From Halobacterium zhouii (GTDB lineage: Archaea; Halobacteriota; Halobacteria; Halobacteriales; Halobacteriaceae), in contig NZ_CP089593.1 of assembly GCF_021249405.1 (NCBI RefSeq), forward strand, positions 558,001-622,000: DNA of 64,000 bases, read 5' to 3'. This document shows positions 48,331 through 57,502 of this stretch, one piece after another. Made by a program: the position numbers and the translations under genes. The notes beneath the pieces were generated by a model, which did not search any database, was not told where the DNA came from, and saw only the letters and a list, made by a program, of their open reading frames with translations. The stretch's first letter is position 1, and each line of letters begins with the position of its first letter.

Positions 48331-48765
48331 TCAGTCGTCGGCTTCGACGCGCTCCTCCGCGAGCAGACTGCACGCGTCGGCTTCGGCGTCGAAGCAGTCC
48401 GGACACTGAGGCTCGCGGTCGATGATCATGTCGAGGCGTTGGGCGACCGTCTCGTCGATGACGGGTTCGAGTTGCCGCGCCTCCTCGCGGAAGTCCTCCA
48501 CTTCGAGGACGTTCGTGAGGAAGCGCTCGAGGATGCAGTACGTCTGGAGAGCGTCACTGGCTCGCTGCTCGCCCTCCTCGGTGACGCTCGCGCCCTTGTA
48601 CTTCTCGTGTTCGACGAGGCCGCGCTCTTCGAGCTTTCCGACCATCTCGTTGACGCTCGCGGGACTTACGCCGAGTCGGTCCGCGAGCTCACCGGTCGCC
48701 GCCGGCTCGTCGTGTAACTGCTGAACGAGGAATATCGTCTTCAGATACTGGTCGGCGGTGTTCAC
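48331..48765 (-). CDS. Short DtxR/SirR-family metal-dependent regulator
   Basis: 144 residues from GTG 48765. HTH MNTADQYLKTIFLVQQLHDE, then SPASVNEMVGKLEERGLVEHEKYKGASVTEEG; metal-binding helix FREEARQLEPVIDETVAQRLDMIID; a C-terminal CPDCFDAEADAC segment with three cysteines, and no SH3 domain. Sits downstream (same strand) of a ferritin-like gene and sufCBD, so an iron-sensing role for this block is likely. A perfect palindrome at 48798-48815 lies 33-50 bp ahead of its start. Confidence 0.92.
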   Translation of the reverse strand: MNTADQYLKTIFLVQQLHDEPAATGELADRLGVSPASVNEMVGKLEERGLVEHEKYKGASVTEEGEQRASDALQTYCILERFLTNVLEVEDFREEARQLEPVIDETVAQRLDMIIDREPQCPDCFDAEADACSLLAEERVEADD

Positions 48766-48797
48766 GCGAGGTCACCTCTGTGATCGAGCGTGAGCCC

Positions 48798-48815
48798 GTC
48801 AGAGCTCGCTCTGAC
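48798..48815. promoter_or_regulatory. Palindrome between ferritin-like gene and the short DtxR regulator
   Basis: GTCAGAGC-TC-GCTCTGAC, perfect 8-bp arms. It is 33-50 bp upstream of the regulator start and 35 bp after the ferritin-like stop, so it could be an operator or a terminator hairpin (no T-run on the minus strand after it favours operator). Confidence 0.45.
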
Positions 48816-48849
48816 AGTGTTCAAATCAGATCCCTCCAGTCGAACGCAC

Positions 48850-49350
48850 TCATGAGTGGTCCCCCATCAGCTCCGTGACTTCCTCGACGCCCTCCGCCTC
48901 CTCGTCGCGGATGAACCGAAGGGTGTCGAACAGTTCCTCGCGGTCCACGCCGAACTCCGCGTCGCTCGCCTCGACGGCCTGGATGAGGTCGTCGTAGAAC
49001 TTGTACGCGGTCTCCTCGCCGTGGAGCTGGTCGTACAGCACGCCGTCGAAGTCCTCCGGGCCCGTCTGCCCGTAGCTCTCCGCGACGAGGGACTTCACCT
49101 CGTCGAAAGGGATGCTCTTGGCGTCCAGGTCGTCGATGAGCGCTTCGAGGAGCCGACGGTGCTCGGCGGACTCCTCGCTAGCCTCCGAGAGCAGTTCCTC
49201 GATGGCGTCGTCGCGCTCGCGCTCCGGGAGCGTCTGGTAGTTCCGGTGGGCGCGGGCCTCCACCACCTCCTCTAGGACGACGCCGATCTGGAGGAGTCGC
49301 GCGAGCTGGCCGTCGGAGTCCACGCGAGCGGAGACGCTCACGCTCCCCAC
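48850..49350 (-). CDS. Ferritin-like diiron protein
   Basis: 166 residues from GTG 49350. Four-helix ferritin-like bundle with Glu/His spacings on each helix: EEVVEARAHRNYQTLPERE, EESAEHRRLLEALIDDL, GEETAYKFYDDLIQAVEASD, FIRDEEAEGVEEVTELMG. Closest in pattern to rubrerythrin/ferritin-like proteins without the rubredoxin domain. Could store iron or detoxify peroxide. Between sufD and the short DtxR regulator on the minus strand. Confidence 0.82.
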   Translation of the reverse strand: MGSVSVSARVDSDGQLARLLQIGVVLEEVVEARAHRNYQTLPERERDDAIEELLSEASEESAEHRRLLEALIDDLDAKSIPFDEVKSLVAESYGQTGPEDFDGVLYDQLHGEETAYKFYDDLIQAVEASDAEFGVDREELFDTLRFIRDEEAEGVEEVTELMGDHS

Positions 49351-49581
49351 CTCGTGGGTTCGTGAGCCTGTTGCACCCGTGGTCCGGGAACGCTCACAGC
49401 GACCACCAGATGTTGCTGTGAGGTCGTCGAATCACCGATTCGACGGAACTCACGGCGGCCACCCCCGCGATTCAGTACTCATTCTGTAGAACACTCGGGC
49501 AGAGTCGGACTTAAACGGTTCCCTCCGGCGGAGAGCGAACACGGCGAGCGCGACCACCGTACGGTGGCCGCGTTCGCGTGG

Positions 49582-50796
49582 TCAGTGGAGGCGCTCGTAG
49601 ATTCGCTGCTCTAAGTCGTCGCGGAGTTCGTCGACCTCGACCTCCTCGAGGACGGGGACGAAAAAGCCCTCGACGAGCATGTTCGTCGCGGCCTGCTCGG
49701 GCACCGCGCGATTCTGCATGTAGAAGAGGTCCTCCTGGTCGATCTGGCCGACCGTCGCGGAGTGAGAGGCCTCCGTGTCGTGGTTGTTGATGATGAGCTT
49801 CGGGGAGGCGTCGGCCTCGCTCTCGTCGCTCAACATCAGCGTGTTCTCGCGCTGGTACGAGGAGGTGTCCCAGGCGCCGCTGCCGACGTCCTGGACGCCC
49901 TCGTACACCGAGCGCGCCTCGTCGTCGATGACGCCGCGCGTGACGAGGTCGGCGGTGGTGTGTTCGGCGCGGTGCCAGACCTTCGCGTCGAGGTCGAAGT
50001 GCTGGTCGTCGTGGCCGAAGAAGGCGCCGACGATCTTCGTCTCCGAGCCGTTGCCGTTGAGTTCAGTGGAGACGCCGGTCTTCGTTAGGCGACTGCCGAG
50101 GTTGCCCTCGATCCAGTTCACCGTGGCGTACGTGTCGGCGTCGCCGCGTTTCACGGTGTAGTTGTACGTCTGCTGGTCGAAGTCCTGCAGGCTGCCGTAC
50201 TGGACGTAGGAGTTCTCGCCCGCGTCCACCTCGACGATGCCGCTGTAATACCGTTCGCCTTCGACCGATTCGCCGCTGTCCTGGCGCTCCAGAATCGTCA
50301 CGGAAGCGTTCTTCTCAGTGACGACGAGCGTGTAGTTGAACAGCGACCGCGAATTCATCGACGTCCGAATCGTCACGTCCTCGGCGTCGACGCTCGCGGG
50401 CACGTAGACGACCGTGCCGGTCGTGAACAGCGCCGTGGAGAGCGCGGTGAGGCGGTTCTCCTGAGGGTCGACGACGCTCCCGAAGCGCTCCTCGACGAGC
50501 GGCGCGAGTTCGTCGTCGTCGAGCGCGTCGTGGAACGACTCGACGCGCGCGTCCTCGGGGCCGACCTGGTCTTTGTCCTCGGTCTGGGAGAGCGGGTCGA
50601 CGAGCGCGTCGAAGTCGAGGTCCTCCAGGTTCGTCCATTTGCGGCCGGGCGTCTGGATGACGCTCGGATAGTCGAGCTCGTCGAGTGCGTCGAGTGCGTC
50701 CAGTCGCGCCTGGAGGAGCCACTCGGGTTCGTCTCGCTCCTCGGCGAGCGTGCGTACCGTCTCTTCGGAAACGTCGTTGTGAAGCTGCGTGCTCAT
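49582..50796 (-). CDS. sufD: Fe-S cluster assembly protein SufD
   Basis: 404 residues. SufB/SufD beta-helix family: LFTTGTVVYVPASVDAEDVTIRT, SVTILERQDSG, VTRGVIDDEARSVYEGVQDV and LILNNHDTEASHSATVGQID-like closing blocks (IINNHDTEASHSATVGQI). N-terminal WLLQARLDALDAL resembles SufB's WMLERRLRALE. With SufB and SufC forms the scaffold that assembles Fe-S clusters. Starts one base after the SufB stop. Confidence 0.95.
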   Translation of the reverse strand: MSTQLHNDVSEETVRTLAEERDEPEWLLQARLDALDALDELDYPSVIQTPGRKWTNLEDLDFDALVDPLSQTEDKDQVGPEDARVESFHDALDDDELAPLVEERFGSVVDPQENRLTALSTALFTTGTVVYVPASVDAEDVTIRTSMNSRSLFNYTLVVTEKNASVTILERQDSGESVEGERYYSGIVEVDAGENSYVQYGSLQDFDQQTYNYTVKRGDADTYATVNWIEGNLGSRLTKTGVSTELNGNGSETKIVGAFFGHDDQHFDLDAKVWHRAEHTTADLVTRGVIDDEARSVYEGVQDVGSGAWDTSSYQRENTLMLSDESEADASPKLIINNHDTEASHSATVGQIDQEDLFYMQNRAVPEQAATNMLVEGFFVPVLEEVEVDELRDDLEQRIYERLH

Positions 50797-50797
50797 G

Positions 50798-52225
50798 TTA
50801 TCCGAGGCTCCCCTCCATCTCGAGTTCGATGAGGCGGTTGAGTTCGACCGCGTACTCGATGGGTAGTTCCTCCGTGATGGGCTCGATGAAGCCAGCGACG
50901 ATCATCTGTTTTGCGTCGTCGTCGTCGAGACCGCGGGACTGGAGGTAGAACACGTCCTCGTCCCCGATCTTCCCGACGGTCGCCTCGTGGGCGACGTCCA
51001 CCTTCGACTCGTTGATCTCCATGTACGGCATGGTGTCGCTGGTGGATTCGTTGTCGAACATCAGCGCGTCACACTCCACGCTCGTGGAGGAGTTCTCCGC
51101 GCCGTCCGCGATGTGGACGAGGCCGCGGTAGTTCGTGCGGCCGCCGTCCTTCGCGATGGATTTGGACTCGATGGTGGACTTCGTCTCCGGTGCGTTGTGG
51201 TACACCTTCGCGCCGGTGTCGATGTCCTGGCCTTCGCCCGCGAACGCGATGGTGATGTGGTTGTCCGTCGCGTTCCGGCCCTTCAGGATGGTGCTCGGGT
51301 AGAGCATCGTCGCCTTCGAACCCATGCTGCCCGAAACCCACTCCATCGTGGCGTTCTCTTCGGCGATGGCGCGCTTCGTGTTGAGGTTGAACGTGTTCTT
51401 CGACCAGTTCTGCACGGTCGAGTACTGCACGTGCGCGTCCTCGCCGACGAACACCTCGACGCCCCCGCTGTGGAGGTTGTGGGTGCCGTACTTCGGCGCG
51501 GAACAGCCCTCGATGTAGTGGACCTCGCTGCCGGGTTCGGCGATGATGAGCGTGTGCTCGAACTGGCCCATGCCTTCCGAGTTCATGCGGAAGTACGCCT
51601 GCACGGGCATGTTCACCGTCACGTCCTCGGGGACGTAGACGAACGAGCCGCCGGACCACACTGCGCCGTGGAGCGCGGCGAACTTGTTGTCGCTGGGCGG
51701 CACGCAACTCGTCATGAAGTGCTCCTTGACGAGTTCCGGGTACTCCTGGACGGCCTCGTCCATGTTGCAGAAGATGACGCCCTTCTCCTCCCAGCGCTCC
51801 TGCATGTTCTGGTAGACGACCTCGGACTCGTACTGGGCGCCGACGCCGGAGAGCGCTTCGCGCTCGGCCTCGGGGATGCCCAGCTGTTCGAACGTGTCCT
51901 GGATCTCGTCCGGGAGGTCGTCCCAGTCGTCCGCGCCGGAGCGCTTGTCGACGTCCGGGCGGATGTACGGGATGATCTCCTCGACGTCGAGTTCCGAGAG
52001 GTCGGGCTGGCCGGGCCAGTCCGTCGGCATCGGCATCTGCTTGTACTGCTCGAGCGCGCGAAGGCGCCGCTCGAGCATCCAGTCGGGCTCGTCCTTGTCC
52101 TCGGAGATGAGTCGGATGGTCTCCTCGTTGAGGCCCTTTCCGGATTCGAAGGCGGAGTTCTCCTCCTTCTTGAACTCGAATCGAGCTTCTGTGTCTGTGT
52201 CTTGTAGGTGTTCGTCTGAACTCAT
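50798..52225 (-). CDS. sufB: Fe-S cluster assembly protein SufB
   Basis: 475 residues. Motifs: GLNEETIRLISEDKDEPDWM, FAALHGAVWSGGSFVYVPED, HYIEGCSAPKYGTHNLHSGG (with the conserved Cys, about 242-261), VHIADGAENSSTSVECDAL, YMEINESKVDVAHEATVGKI. Core scaffold subunit of the SUF system. Starts 9 bp after the SufC stop; order sufC-sufB-sufD is the archaeal arrangement. SufS/SufU cysteine desulfurase genes are not in the window. Confidence 0.97.
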   Translation of the reverse strand: MSSDEHLQDTDTEARFEFKKEENSAFESGKGLNEETIRLISEDKDEPDWMLERRLRALEQYKQMPMPTDWPGQPDLSELDVEEIIPYIRPDVDKRSGADDWDDLPDEIQDTFEQLGIPEAEREALSGVGAQYESEVVYQNMQERWEEKGVIFCNMDEAVQEYPELVKEHFMTSCVPPSDNKFAALHGAVWSGGSFVYVPEDVTVNMPVQAYFRMNSEGMGQFEHTLIIAEPGSEVHYIEGCSAPKYGTHNLHSGGVEVFVGEDAHVQYSTVQNWSKNTFNLNTKRAIAEENATMEWVSGSMGSKATMLYPSTILKGRNATDNHITIAFAGEGQDIDTGAKVYHNAPETKSTIESKSIAKDGGRTNYRGLVHIADGAENSSTSVECDALMFDNESTSDTMPYMEINESKVDVAHEATVGKIGDEDVFYLQSRGLDDDDAKQMIVAGFIEPITEELPIEYAVELNRLIELEMEGSLG

Positions 52226-52234
52226 AATCGTGGT

Positions 52235-53140
52235 TTACGCGGTCTCGTAGACCTGGTCTCGGACCCAGTCGTACCCCTTGTCCTCGAGCTTCTGGGCGAG
52301 CTCAGCGTCACCCTCCATGACGACTTCGCCGTCGAGCATGATGTGGACGCGGTCGGGTTCGACGTAGTCGAGGATGCGCTGGTAGTGTGTGATCTGCAGG
52401 ATGCCGGTGTCCTGTTCGTCGCGGAGCGCGTTAATGCCCTTCGCGACGTCCTGTAGGCGGTCGATGTCCAGTCCGGAGTCGATCTCGTCGAGCACGGCGA
52501 TGCTCGGTTCGAGGATGGCGGCCTGGAGGACCTCGTTTTGCTTCTTCTCGCCGCCGGAGAAGCCGGCGTTGAGGTAGCGCTGGGCGAACGATTCGTCCAT
52601 GTCGAGGAGTTCCATCTTCTCGGAGAGTAGTTCCTGGAACTCAGCGACACCGATCTCGCCCTCGTCGGCGGGGCCCTCCATCGGGGAGGTCTCGTAGCCC
52701 GAGTCCTCGTCTTCCTCGCCGTCCTCGTCCTCGCCGAAGAGGAGTTCCTCGCGCTCGTCGAGTTTCGCGTTGAGCGCGGTGCGGAGGAAGTTGACGAGTG
52801 TGACGCCCTCGATTTCGGCGGGATACTGGAAGCCGAGGTAGATGCCGAGCGCGGCGCGCTCGTTCGGTTCCAGGTCGAGGAGGTCCCACGTACGGGCGTC
52901 CTCGGGGATGTCGACGTCACCAAAGTCGCTGTCTTCGAGGTGGAGGAGCACCTCGCCCTCCGTGACCTCGTAGGCCGGGTGGCCTGCGATGATCTTCGAG
53001 GTGGTCGACTTCCCGGAGCCGTTCGGTCCCATCAGGGCGTGGATCTCGCCCGAGGGGATCTCGAGGTCGACGCCGTTCAGGATCTTCTCGTCTGCTTCTG
53101 TTACCGTCGCGTGGACGTTTTTGAGTTCGAGCGTAGCCAT
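52235..53140 (-). CDS. sufC: Fe-S cluster assembly ATPase SufC
   Basis: 301 residues. Walker [15 protein letters not shown] (about 36-49), Q-loop [18 protein letters not shown], signature [20 protein letters not shown] (about 192-211), Walker B and D-loop [16 protein letters not shown]. An acidic insert ([20 protein letters not shown]) is haloarchaeal. First gene of sufCBD; the spacer upstream (53141-53384) has a GTCGGCG-ATT-CGCCGAC hairpin at 53270-53286. Confidence 0.97.
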   Translation of the reverse strand: MATLELKNVHATVTEADEKILNGVDLEIPSGEIHALMGPNGSGKSTTSKIIAGHPAYEVTEGEVLLHLEDSDFGDVDIPEDARTWDLLDLEPNERAALGIYLGFQYPAEIEGVTLVNFLRTALNAKLDEREELLFGEDEDGEEDEDSGYETSPMEGPADEGEIGVAEFQELLSEKMELLDMDESFAQRYLNAGFSGGEKKQNEVLQAAILEPSIAVLDEIDSGLDIDRLQDVAKGINALRDEQDTGILQITHYQRILDYVEPDRVHIMLDGEVVMEGDAELAQKLEDKGYDWVRDQVYETA

Positions 53141-53384
53141 TGCCTCAGTCGTGTTGAAGAAAGCGTGTCGCGCCCATAACGGTTACGCATTTACCGGCAT
53201 CGGATTCTCGAATACGAAAAAACAGTTTCCGAAATGTAAACGGCCGGCGGGTTCGCTGGCTGGTGATTTGTCGGCGATTCGCCGACGACCTGTCGGTGAA
53301 CTCGACGTTTTCGGCCGTTTTCGCCACTAGACCATTCTCGCCATCGTCTCCGCCACCGTCATCCGCGGGCGACGACGCCGAGTG

Positions 53385-56117
53385 CTACGTGAAACTCCCC
53401 AGGCCGGTCTGGGTCTGCCCGTTCTTGACCTCGTTCCAGGAGACGTCCAGGGCCGCGAGGATGCGCTCGATGGGGCCTTTCAGCGTCTTGTCCAGCATCA
53501 CGTCGTAGTCCACCTCGAAGGCGTCCGGAATCTGGTCGGCGTAGTCGTAACAGATGACGTCCGGATCGCGTTTGAACTCCGCGTACAGCACGTCTGCGTG
53601 CGGGTCGAGGCCGCGCTCTGCCTCCACCTGTTCGAAGAACTCGGGGTGGACCTTCGCGAGGTAGATGCGCTTGGGTTTCGACCCGCGCTGGAAGTTCGTG
53701 CCGAGCAGGAGGTTCGCGTACTTCGCGCCGCGGACGTGGGCGGTGTCCGTGTCGTAGTTGTCGAGGCGCTTCCCGATGCCGCCCGGAATGCCGATGTCGT
53801 CGAGGCTCACCTTCCCCGCGCGGAACTCCTCGATGACCTCGTGGACGTACTCCTCGACGCCGTCCACGTCGCCCTCCTTCACGACGAGTTCGATGACCTC
53901 CTTCTGGACCTCCTTCGTGATGGGCGCGATGTCCGAGCGCTGGTACTCGAAGCCCGTGATGTCCACGTCGTCGACGTCCTTGCCCTCCTTCCAGACGATG
54001 TGCCCGGCGTAGCGCTTCTTCTTCCCCGCCTGGAAGAACCGGCGGTAGAGCTTCTCGAACTCGATCTGGAAGCGGTGGTCCTCGGCGTTGAGTTCCTCGC
54101 TCGCGAACCCGTCGTACGCCTCGTTGATGTGGTCCTCGATGTCGAAGGACTGCTCGATGGCTTCTTCCGTGGACAGGTCTTGTCCAAGTTCCAACATGAC
54201 TGAGTCGGTGTCGCCGTAGGCCACCTCGTAGCCCATGTCGTTGGCGGCCTGTTCGGTGAACGAGATGACCTCGCGGTTCGTGGACGTGACGCCCGCGCTC
54301 ATCGCGCGGTCGTAGAGGCGGAAGCGGTCCCACCCGAACACACCGTAGAGGCTGTTCATGATGACCTTCACCGCGGCCTGCTGGCGGTCGTAGCGGCCGT
54401 AGTCCTCGGATTCGGGGTCGTGGTCGTCGCGGAGTTCCTTCTTCTCCTCGCGCTCCGTGAGCAACTCGTCGACCATCTCCCGGATGATGCCGTCGGGCTC
54501 CTTCCGGAAGTGGACGCCCGTCGGCGTGCGGTAGGTCTCCCCGTCGTACTCCTCGGGGTCGACTTTCGTCTCCGGCGACGCGTTGATGGTCACCATCGAC
54601 ATCGGGTAGAGACTCTTCAGGTCGAGCACGGAGACGTTCTCCTTGACGCCCGTGATAGGGTCGAAGACGGCGCCGCCCTCGAACTCCTCGGTGTCCTGCT
54701 GGCCCTTCGAGGGGAGCACGAACTCCCCGTAGGCCTTGTGCAGGACGAACATGTCCACCGCGTCCCCGGGCGTCGTGGCGTCCTCTAGCTTGCAGCCGAC
54801 GAGTTTCCGGGCCTCGTCCCAGAACGGCACGATGTTCTGCTTGTCGTCGATCTCCACGCAGAGCTCCACGTCGCGCACGTTGTACTCCAGGAGGCGCTCG
54901 GGGTCGTTCTCCCAGAGGTCGCCGATGTCGCCCGCGTAGCGCTCCTTCCCGACGCCCAACTCGACCTCGCCGACCGCGTCCAGGCGGTAGGAGTCGAGTT
55001 CCGAACGCTGCGTGCGCTGGTAGGCGTACAGCAGGTCGAAGACGACCCGCCCTTTCACGTTCGGACCGCCCCAGCCGGACGTCCACACTTCGTCGACCCG
55101 GGAGAGCCGGTCGGAGTCGAGGTTCTCGCGCGTTCCGGGATTCAGTTCGTCGAGCCGGTCGATGTAGTACGGCGCGTCGAAGTCGTCGAAGTTCCACCCC
55201 GTCATGACGTCCGGGTCGGTCTCCTCGATGTAGTCGAGGAACGCCGCGTGCATCGCCTCCTCGGTCTCGAACGTCCGCACGTCCACGTCGGCGCTCTCGT
55301 CGAGGAAGTCGTAGTCGTCGAGGGCGTCCGGGCTTCCAGTGGTCGCTTCGGGCGCCTCGTACAGCCACGCGAGGTACTCGTCGCGGTAGGAGTCGTGGCT
55401 CGTGAGACAGATGACCGGCTCCTCGCCCTCCTCGGGGAACCCGGAGCGGTCGTCGACCTCGATGTCGAACGTGTTCACGCGGAGGTTCGCGGGCACGTCG
55501 CGGGCCTCGACTTCGTCGTGGTGGACGTACAGCGCACCGTCCTCGGCGCGGCGCTCGGGAACGGCGACGCCGCTCGTGATGTCCTTGTCGATGAGCAGGC
55601 GGTTCGGGAACAGGATGTCCGCCTCGTAGTGGTCGAACTGGTCGCGGATGTTCCCGACGTCCCGCGGCGTCCGCCCGAAGATCTTCGTGAGCGGTTCGCC
55701 CCGGATGGATTCGTAGCGCTCGCCGTCGTCGTCGGTCTCCTCGCTGCCGGTGATGACGTCGTCCGCGAGGTCGTCCTCGGAGAGCGTCGCGGTCGGCGCG
55801 TAGAAATATGGCCTGAAGCCGTGGACGCGAACGTGCTCTGCTTCGTTGTCGGGGGTGCGACCGAACACGTGTAGCACCGGGCGCTCCCGGTCGCCGCTCC
55901 CCTCGACGGTGTAGTCGACCTGCGTCACCATCAGTTCGGCTTCGCCGTCGACGTCCGGGAGCGCGTCGGCCTCCGCGTTCACGATCTCGTTCACGACGGG
56001 GTCGGCGTCGCCGGCGACCGCCGCGGCCTCGGCGCGCACGGTGTCCCCACCGGGTTCGCCCTCGCCGGACGCCCCCTCGCCGTCGTGCATGAACTGGGAG
56101 AGGTCCGTGTCTTCCAT
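53385..56117 (-). CDS. polB: Family B DNA polymerase (PolB1), intein-free, with C-terminal PIP box
   Basis: 910 residues. Exonuclease motifs NTFDIEVDD (about 215-223), TGWNFDDFDAPYYI, and YNVRDVELCVEI; polymerase motifs VLDLKSLYPMSM, KVIMNSLYGVFGWD and YGDTDSVML (about 640). None of the three usual intein sites (SLYP, NSLYG, GDTDS) is interrupted. The C-terminus QTQTGLGSFT fits Q-x2-hydrophobic-x2-aromatic, a PCNA-interacting PIP box. An acidic head of ~60 residues precedes the N-terminal domain. A TTTTTAGG box on the minus strand (56141-56148) gives a leaderless start. Confidence 0.97.
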   Translation of the reverse strand: MEDTDLSQFMHDGEGASGEGEPGGDTVRAEAAAVAGDADPVVNEIVNAEADALPDVDGEAELMVTQVDYTVEGSGDRERPVLHVFGRTPDNEAEHVRVHGFRPYFYAPTATLSEDDLADDVITGSEETDDDGERYESIRGEPLTKIFGRTPRDVGNIRDQFDHYEADILFPNRLLIDKDITSGVAVPERRAEDGALYVHHDEVEARDVPANLRVNTFDIEVDDRSGFPEEGEEPVICLTSHDSYRDEYLAWLYEAPEATTGSPDALDDYDFLDESADVDVRTFETEEAMHAAFLDYIEETDPDVMTGWNFDDFDAPYYIDRLDELNPGTRENLDSDRLSRVDEVWTSGWGGPNVKGRVVFDLLYAYQRTQRSELDSYRLDAVGEVELGVGKERYAGDIGDLWENDPERLLEYNVRDVELCVEIDDKQNIVPFWDEARKLVGCKLEDATTPGDAVDMFVLHKAYGEFVLPSKGQQDTEEFEGGAVFDPITGVKENVSVLDLKSLYPMSMVTINASPETKVDPEEYDGETYRTPTGVHFRKEPDGIIREMVDELLTEREEKKELRDDHDPESEDYGRYDRQQAAVKVIMNSLYGVFGWDRFRLYDRAMSAGVTSTNREVISFTEQAANDMGYEVAYGDTDSVMLELGQDLSTEEAIEQSFDIEDHINEAYDGFASEELNAEDHRFQIEFEKLYRRFFQAGKKKRYAGHIVWKEGKDVDDVDITGFEYQRSDIAPITKEVQKEVIELVVKEGDVDGVEEYVHEVIEEFRAGKVSLDDIGIPGGIGKRLDNYDTDTAHVRGAKYANLLLGTNFQRGSKPKRIYLAKVHPEFFEQVEAERGLDPHADVLYAEFKRDPDVICYDYADQIPDAFEVDYDVMLDKTLKGPIERILAALDVSWNEVKNGQTQTGLGSFT

Positions 56118-56203
56118 TGCCGATGATTTCGCGCCGTCTGCCTAAAAACTGCTTGTCCACGTCTCGACCAGAGTGGGTTTCGAAGGTGTCGAGAATATCA
56201 GTA

Positions 56204-56367
56204 CCTCGAAAGCCCCTTTCAGTCCCACCTCCTGCCGGCTTGGCAACCAGCCCACGGGAGGACTGAAAGGGGCGGCCGTCTCGATTCGGGGGCCTCGCTG
56301 CGCTCCTCGCCTTCGGCTGCGGTGCTTACGTCGTCCGCCAGCGTCGAGACAGCCGGTGCTTTCGAGG
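56204..56367. repeat. Palindromic MITE-like element, copy B
   Basis: 164 bp with inverted ends CCTCGAAAGC (56204-56213) / GCTTTCGAGG (56358-56367). Inside: GCCCCTTTCAGTCC (56212-56225) and its complement (56260-56273), then a block GTCTCGATTCGGGGGCCTCG-CTGCGCTCCTC (56279-56309) nearly identical to copy A at 13824-13854. Fills most of the 357-bp spacer 56118-56474; no gene there. Confidence 0.75.
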
Positions 56368-56474
56368 CGTTCTACACGCGACTCCCCGACGGAACAGCAT
56401 GCCAGCCCTCGAATCCTGCCAGGGGGAGAAGGCTTTTACCTTGTTACTCCGTAGCACATTTCGAGGTGACAGAC

Positions 56475-56660
56475 GTGACAGACCACGCAGCGGGAGACGA
56501 GCACAGCCGGAACGACGTCCCACAGCTCCCCGAGGGCGACGACGCCCGAGACGACGTGGAGTCCTACGAGACAGCGGATGGCGTCGTACTGTACGACGCC
56601 CAGAATCCGCTCGCGTGGCTCAAGGCGACGAACGCGATGTCGCTGGGCGACGCCCTCTGA
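56475..56660 (+). CDS. Small acidic haloarchaeal protein (DUF7331-like)
   Basis: 61 residues from GTG 56475 (GTG 56466 is an in-frame alternative that fits the TATA-like TTTTAC at 56435-56440 equally well). Acidic head, then the conserved ESYETADGVVLYDAQNPLAW LKATNAMSLGDAL ending, which I recall as DUF7331 in haloarchaea. No function known. Divergent from polB, separated by element B. Confidence 0.72.
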   Translation: MTDHAAGDEHSRNDVPQLPEGDDARDDVESYETADGVVLYDAQNPLAWLKATNAMSLGDAL

Positions 56661-56699
56661 GAAGGAACGCTTTTCCACCACCCCCGCCGATTCTCACCA

Positions 56700-56990
56700 G
56701 TGGACGACGACCCGTTAGAGGAGACGCTGTTCGAGGACGAACAGACCGACGCGGAGCAAGCGCTCGCGCCGTCGGTCGACGTCCCCGACGGCTCGAACGC
56801 CGACCCACAGCTCAGACGCCAGTTCTGGTTTCTCGTCGTCGTGTTCAACGTCGCCCTGCTCGCACTCAGCGTCGGTCTGATGCTCGCTGCGTTCCGTGGC
56901 CGGTGGAACGACGGTCTGACCGGCGTCGCTGCCGGCGTGATCCTCTTCGGCTACGGCTACTACCGCTACCGTACCATCACTCGGGACTGA
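56700..56990 (+). CDS. Two-helix membrane protein (DUF7322-like)
   Basis: 96 residues from GTG 56700. Acidic cytoplasmic head of ~40 residues, then two membrane helices (FWFLVVVFNVALLALSVGLM, about 43-62; LTGVAAGVILFGYGYYRY, about 72-89). Widespread in haloarchaea without function. Same strand as the flanking small genes, 39 bp after the previous one. Confidence 0.75.
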   Translation: MDDDPLEETLFEDEQTDAEQALAPSVDVPDGSNADPQLRRQFWFLVVVFNVALLALSVGLMLAAFRGRWNDGLTGVAAGVILFGYGYYRYRTITRD

Positions 56991-57043
56991 CCAATCACTG
57001 TGCTCCCGGAAGGCCTAACGCCGCGCACCAACTGCACGCACAC

Positions 57044-57463
57044 ATGCGCACCGTCCGCGACGACGACACCGTCTACGTCGTCCTGAAGGAGAGCGCCGAC
57101 AGTACGCTCGTCCGCGACCCCGCCACCGGTGAGGAGCGCCACCTACCGACCGACTCCCTCGAACCCGCCGGCGGCACGGCACCGCTCGACGCGCTCGCGA
57201 CCGCCATCCCGGAAGACGCCCGCGCGGTCGTCCGCGCGTGTCACGCCGACTGGCACCTCGGCGTGCTCGTCGCGCTCGCCGACGACGGCCCGCTCCCCGC
57301 GCGCTCACTCGTCGCCCGGTTCGAGACCTGCGAGAGCGATCTGGTGGGCGCGCTCACGGAGTTCCGGGCGGCGGAACTCGTCGAGGAGACCGACGTCCAC
57401 GGCGAACGCGGCTACCGGCTCACCGACGCCGGCGAGTCGGGCATCGGCGCGCTCCGGGACTGA
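57044..57463 (+). CDS. HTH-like haloarchaeal protein (DUF7346-like)
   Basis: 139 residues from ATG 57044. The first half is a beta domain (MRTVRDDDTVYVVLKESADS; RDPATGEERHLPTDSLEPAG), the second a winged-helix-like segment (LVALADDGPLPARSLVARFE to LVEETDVHGERGYRLTDAGE). Probably a regulator. Convergent with rad50; its neighbourhood of small haloarchaeal proteins beside DNA-repair genes recurs in the class as far as I recall. Confidence 0.75.
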   Translation: MRTVRDDDTVYVVLKESADSTLVRDPATGEERHLPTDSLEPAGGTAPLDALATAIPEDARAVVRACHADWHLGVLVALADDGPLPARSLVARFETCESDLVGALTEFRAAELVEETDVHGERGYRLTDAGESGIGALRD

Positions 57464-57502
57464 CGAGGTGGACAGGGCAACACCACTTGCGAACAGGCCG
57501 CG

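Noticed and set aside
53270..53286. Palindrome upstream of sufC as iron operator
   Set aside because: GTCGGCG-ATT-CGCCGAC fits the general 3-nt-loop hairpin style and is about 130 bp from the sufC start; too weak to call an operator.
53385..56117. Inteins in PolB
   Set aside because: Checked the three typical insertion sites; motifs SLYP, NSLYG, GDTDS are continuous.
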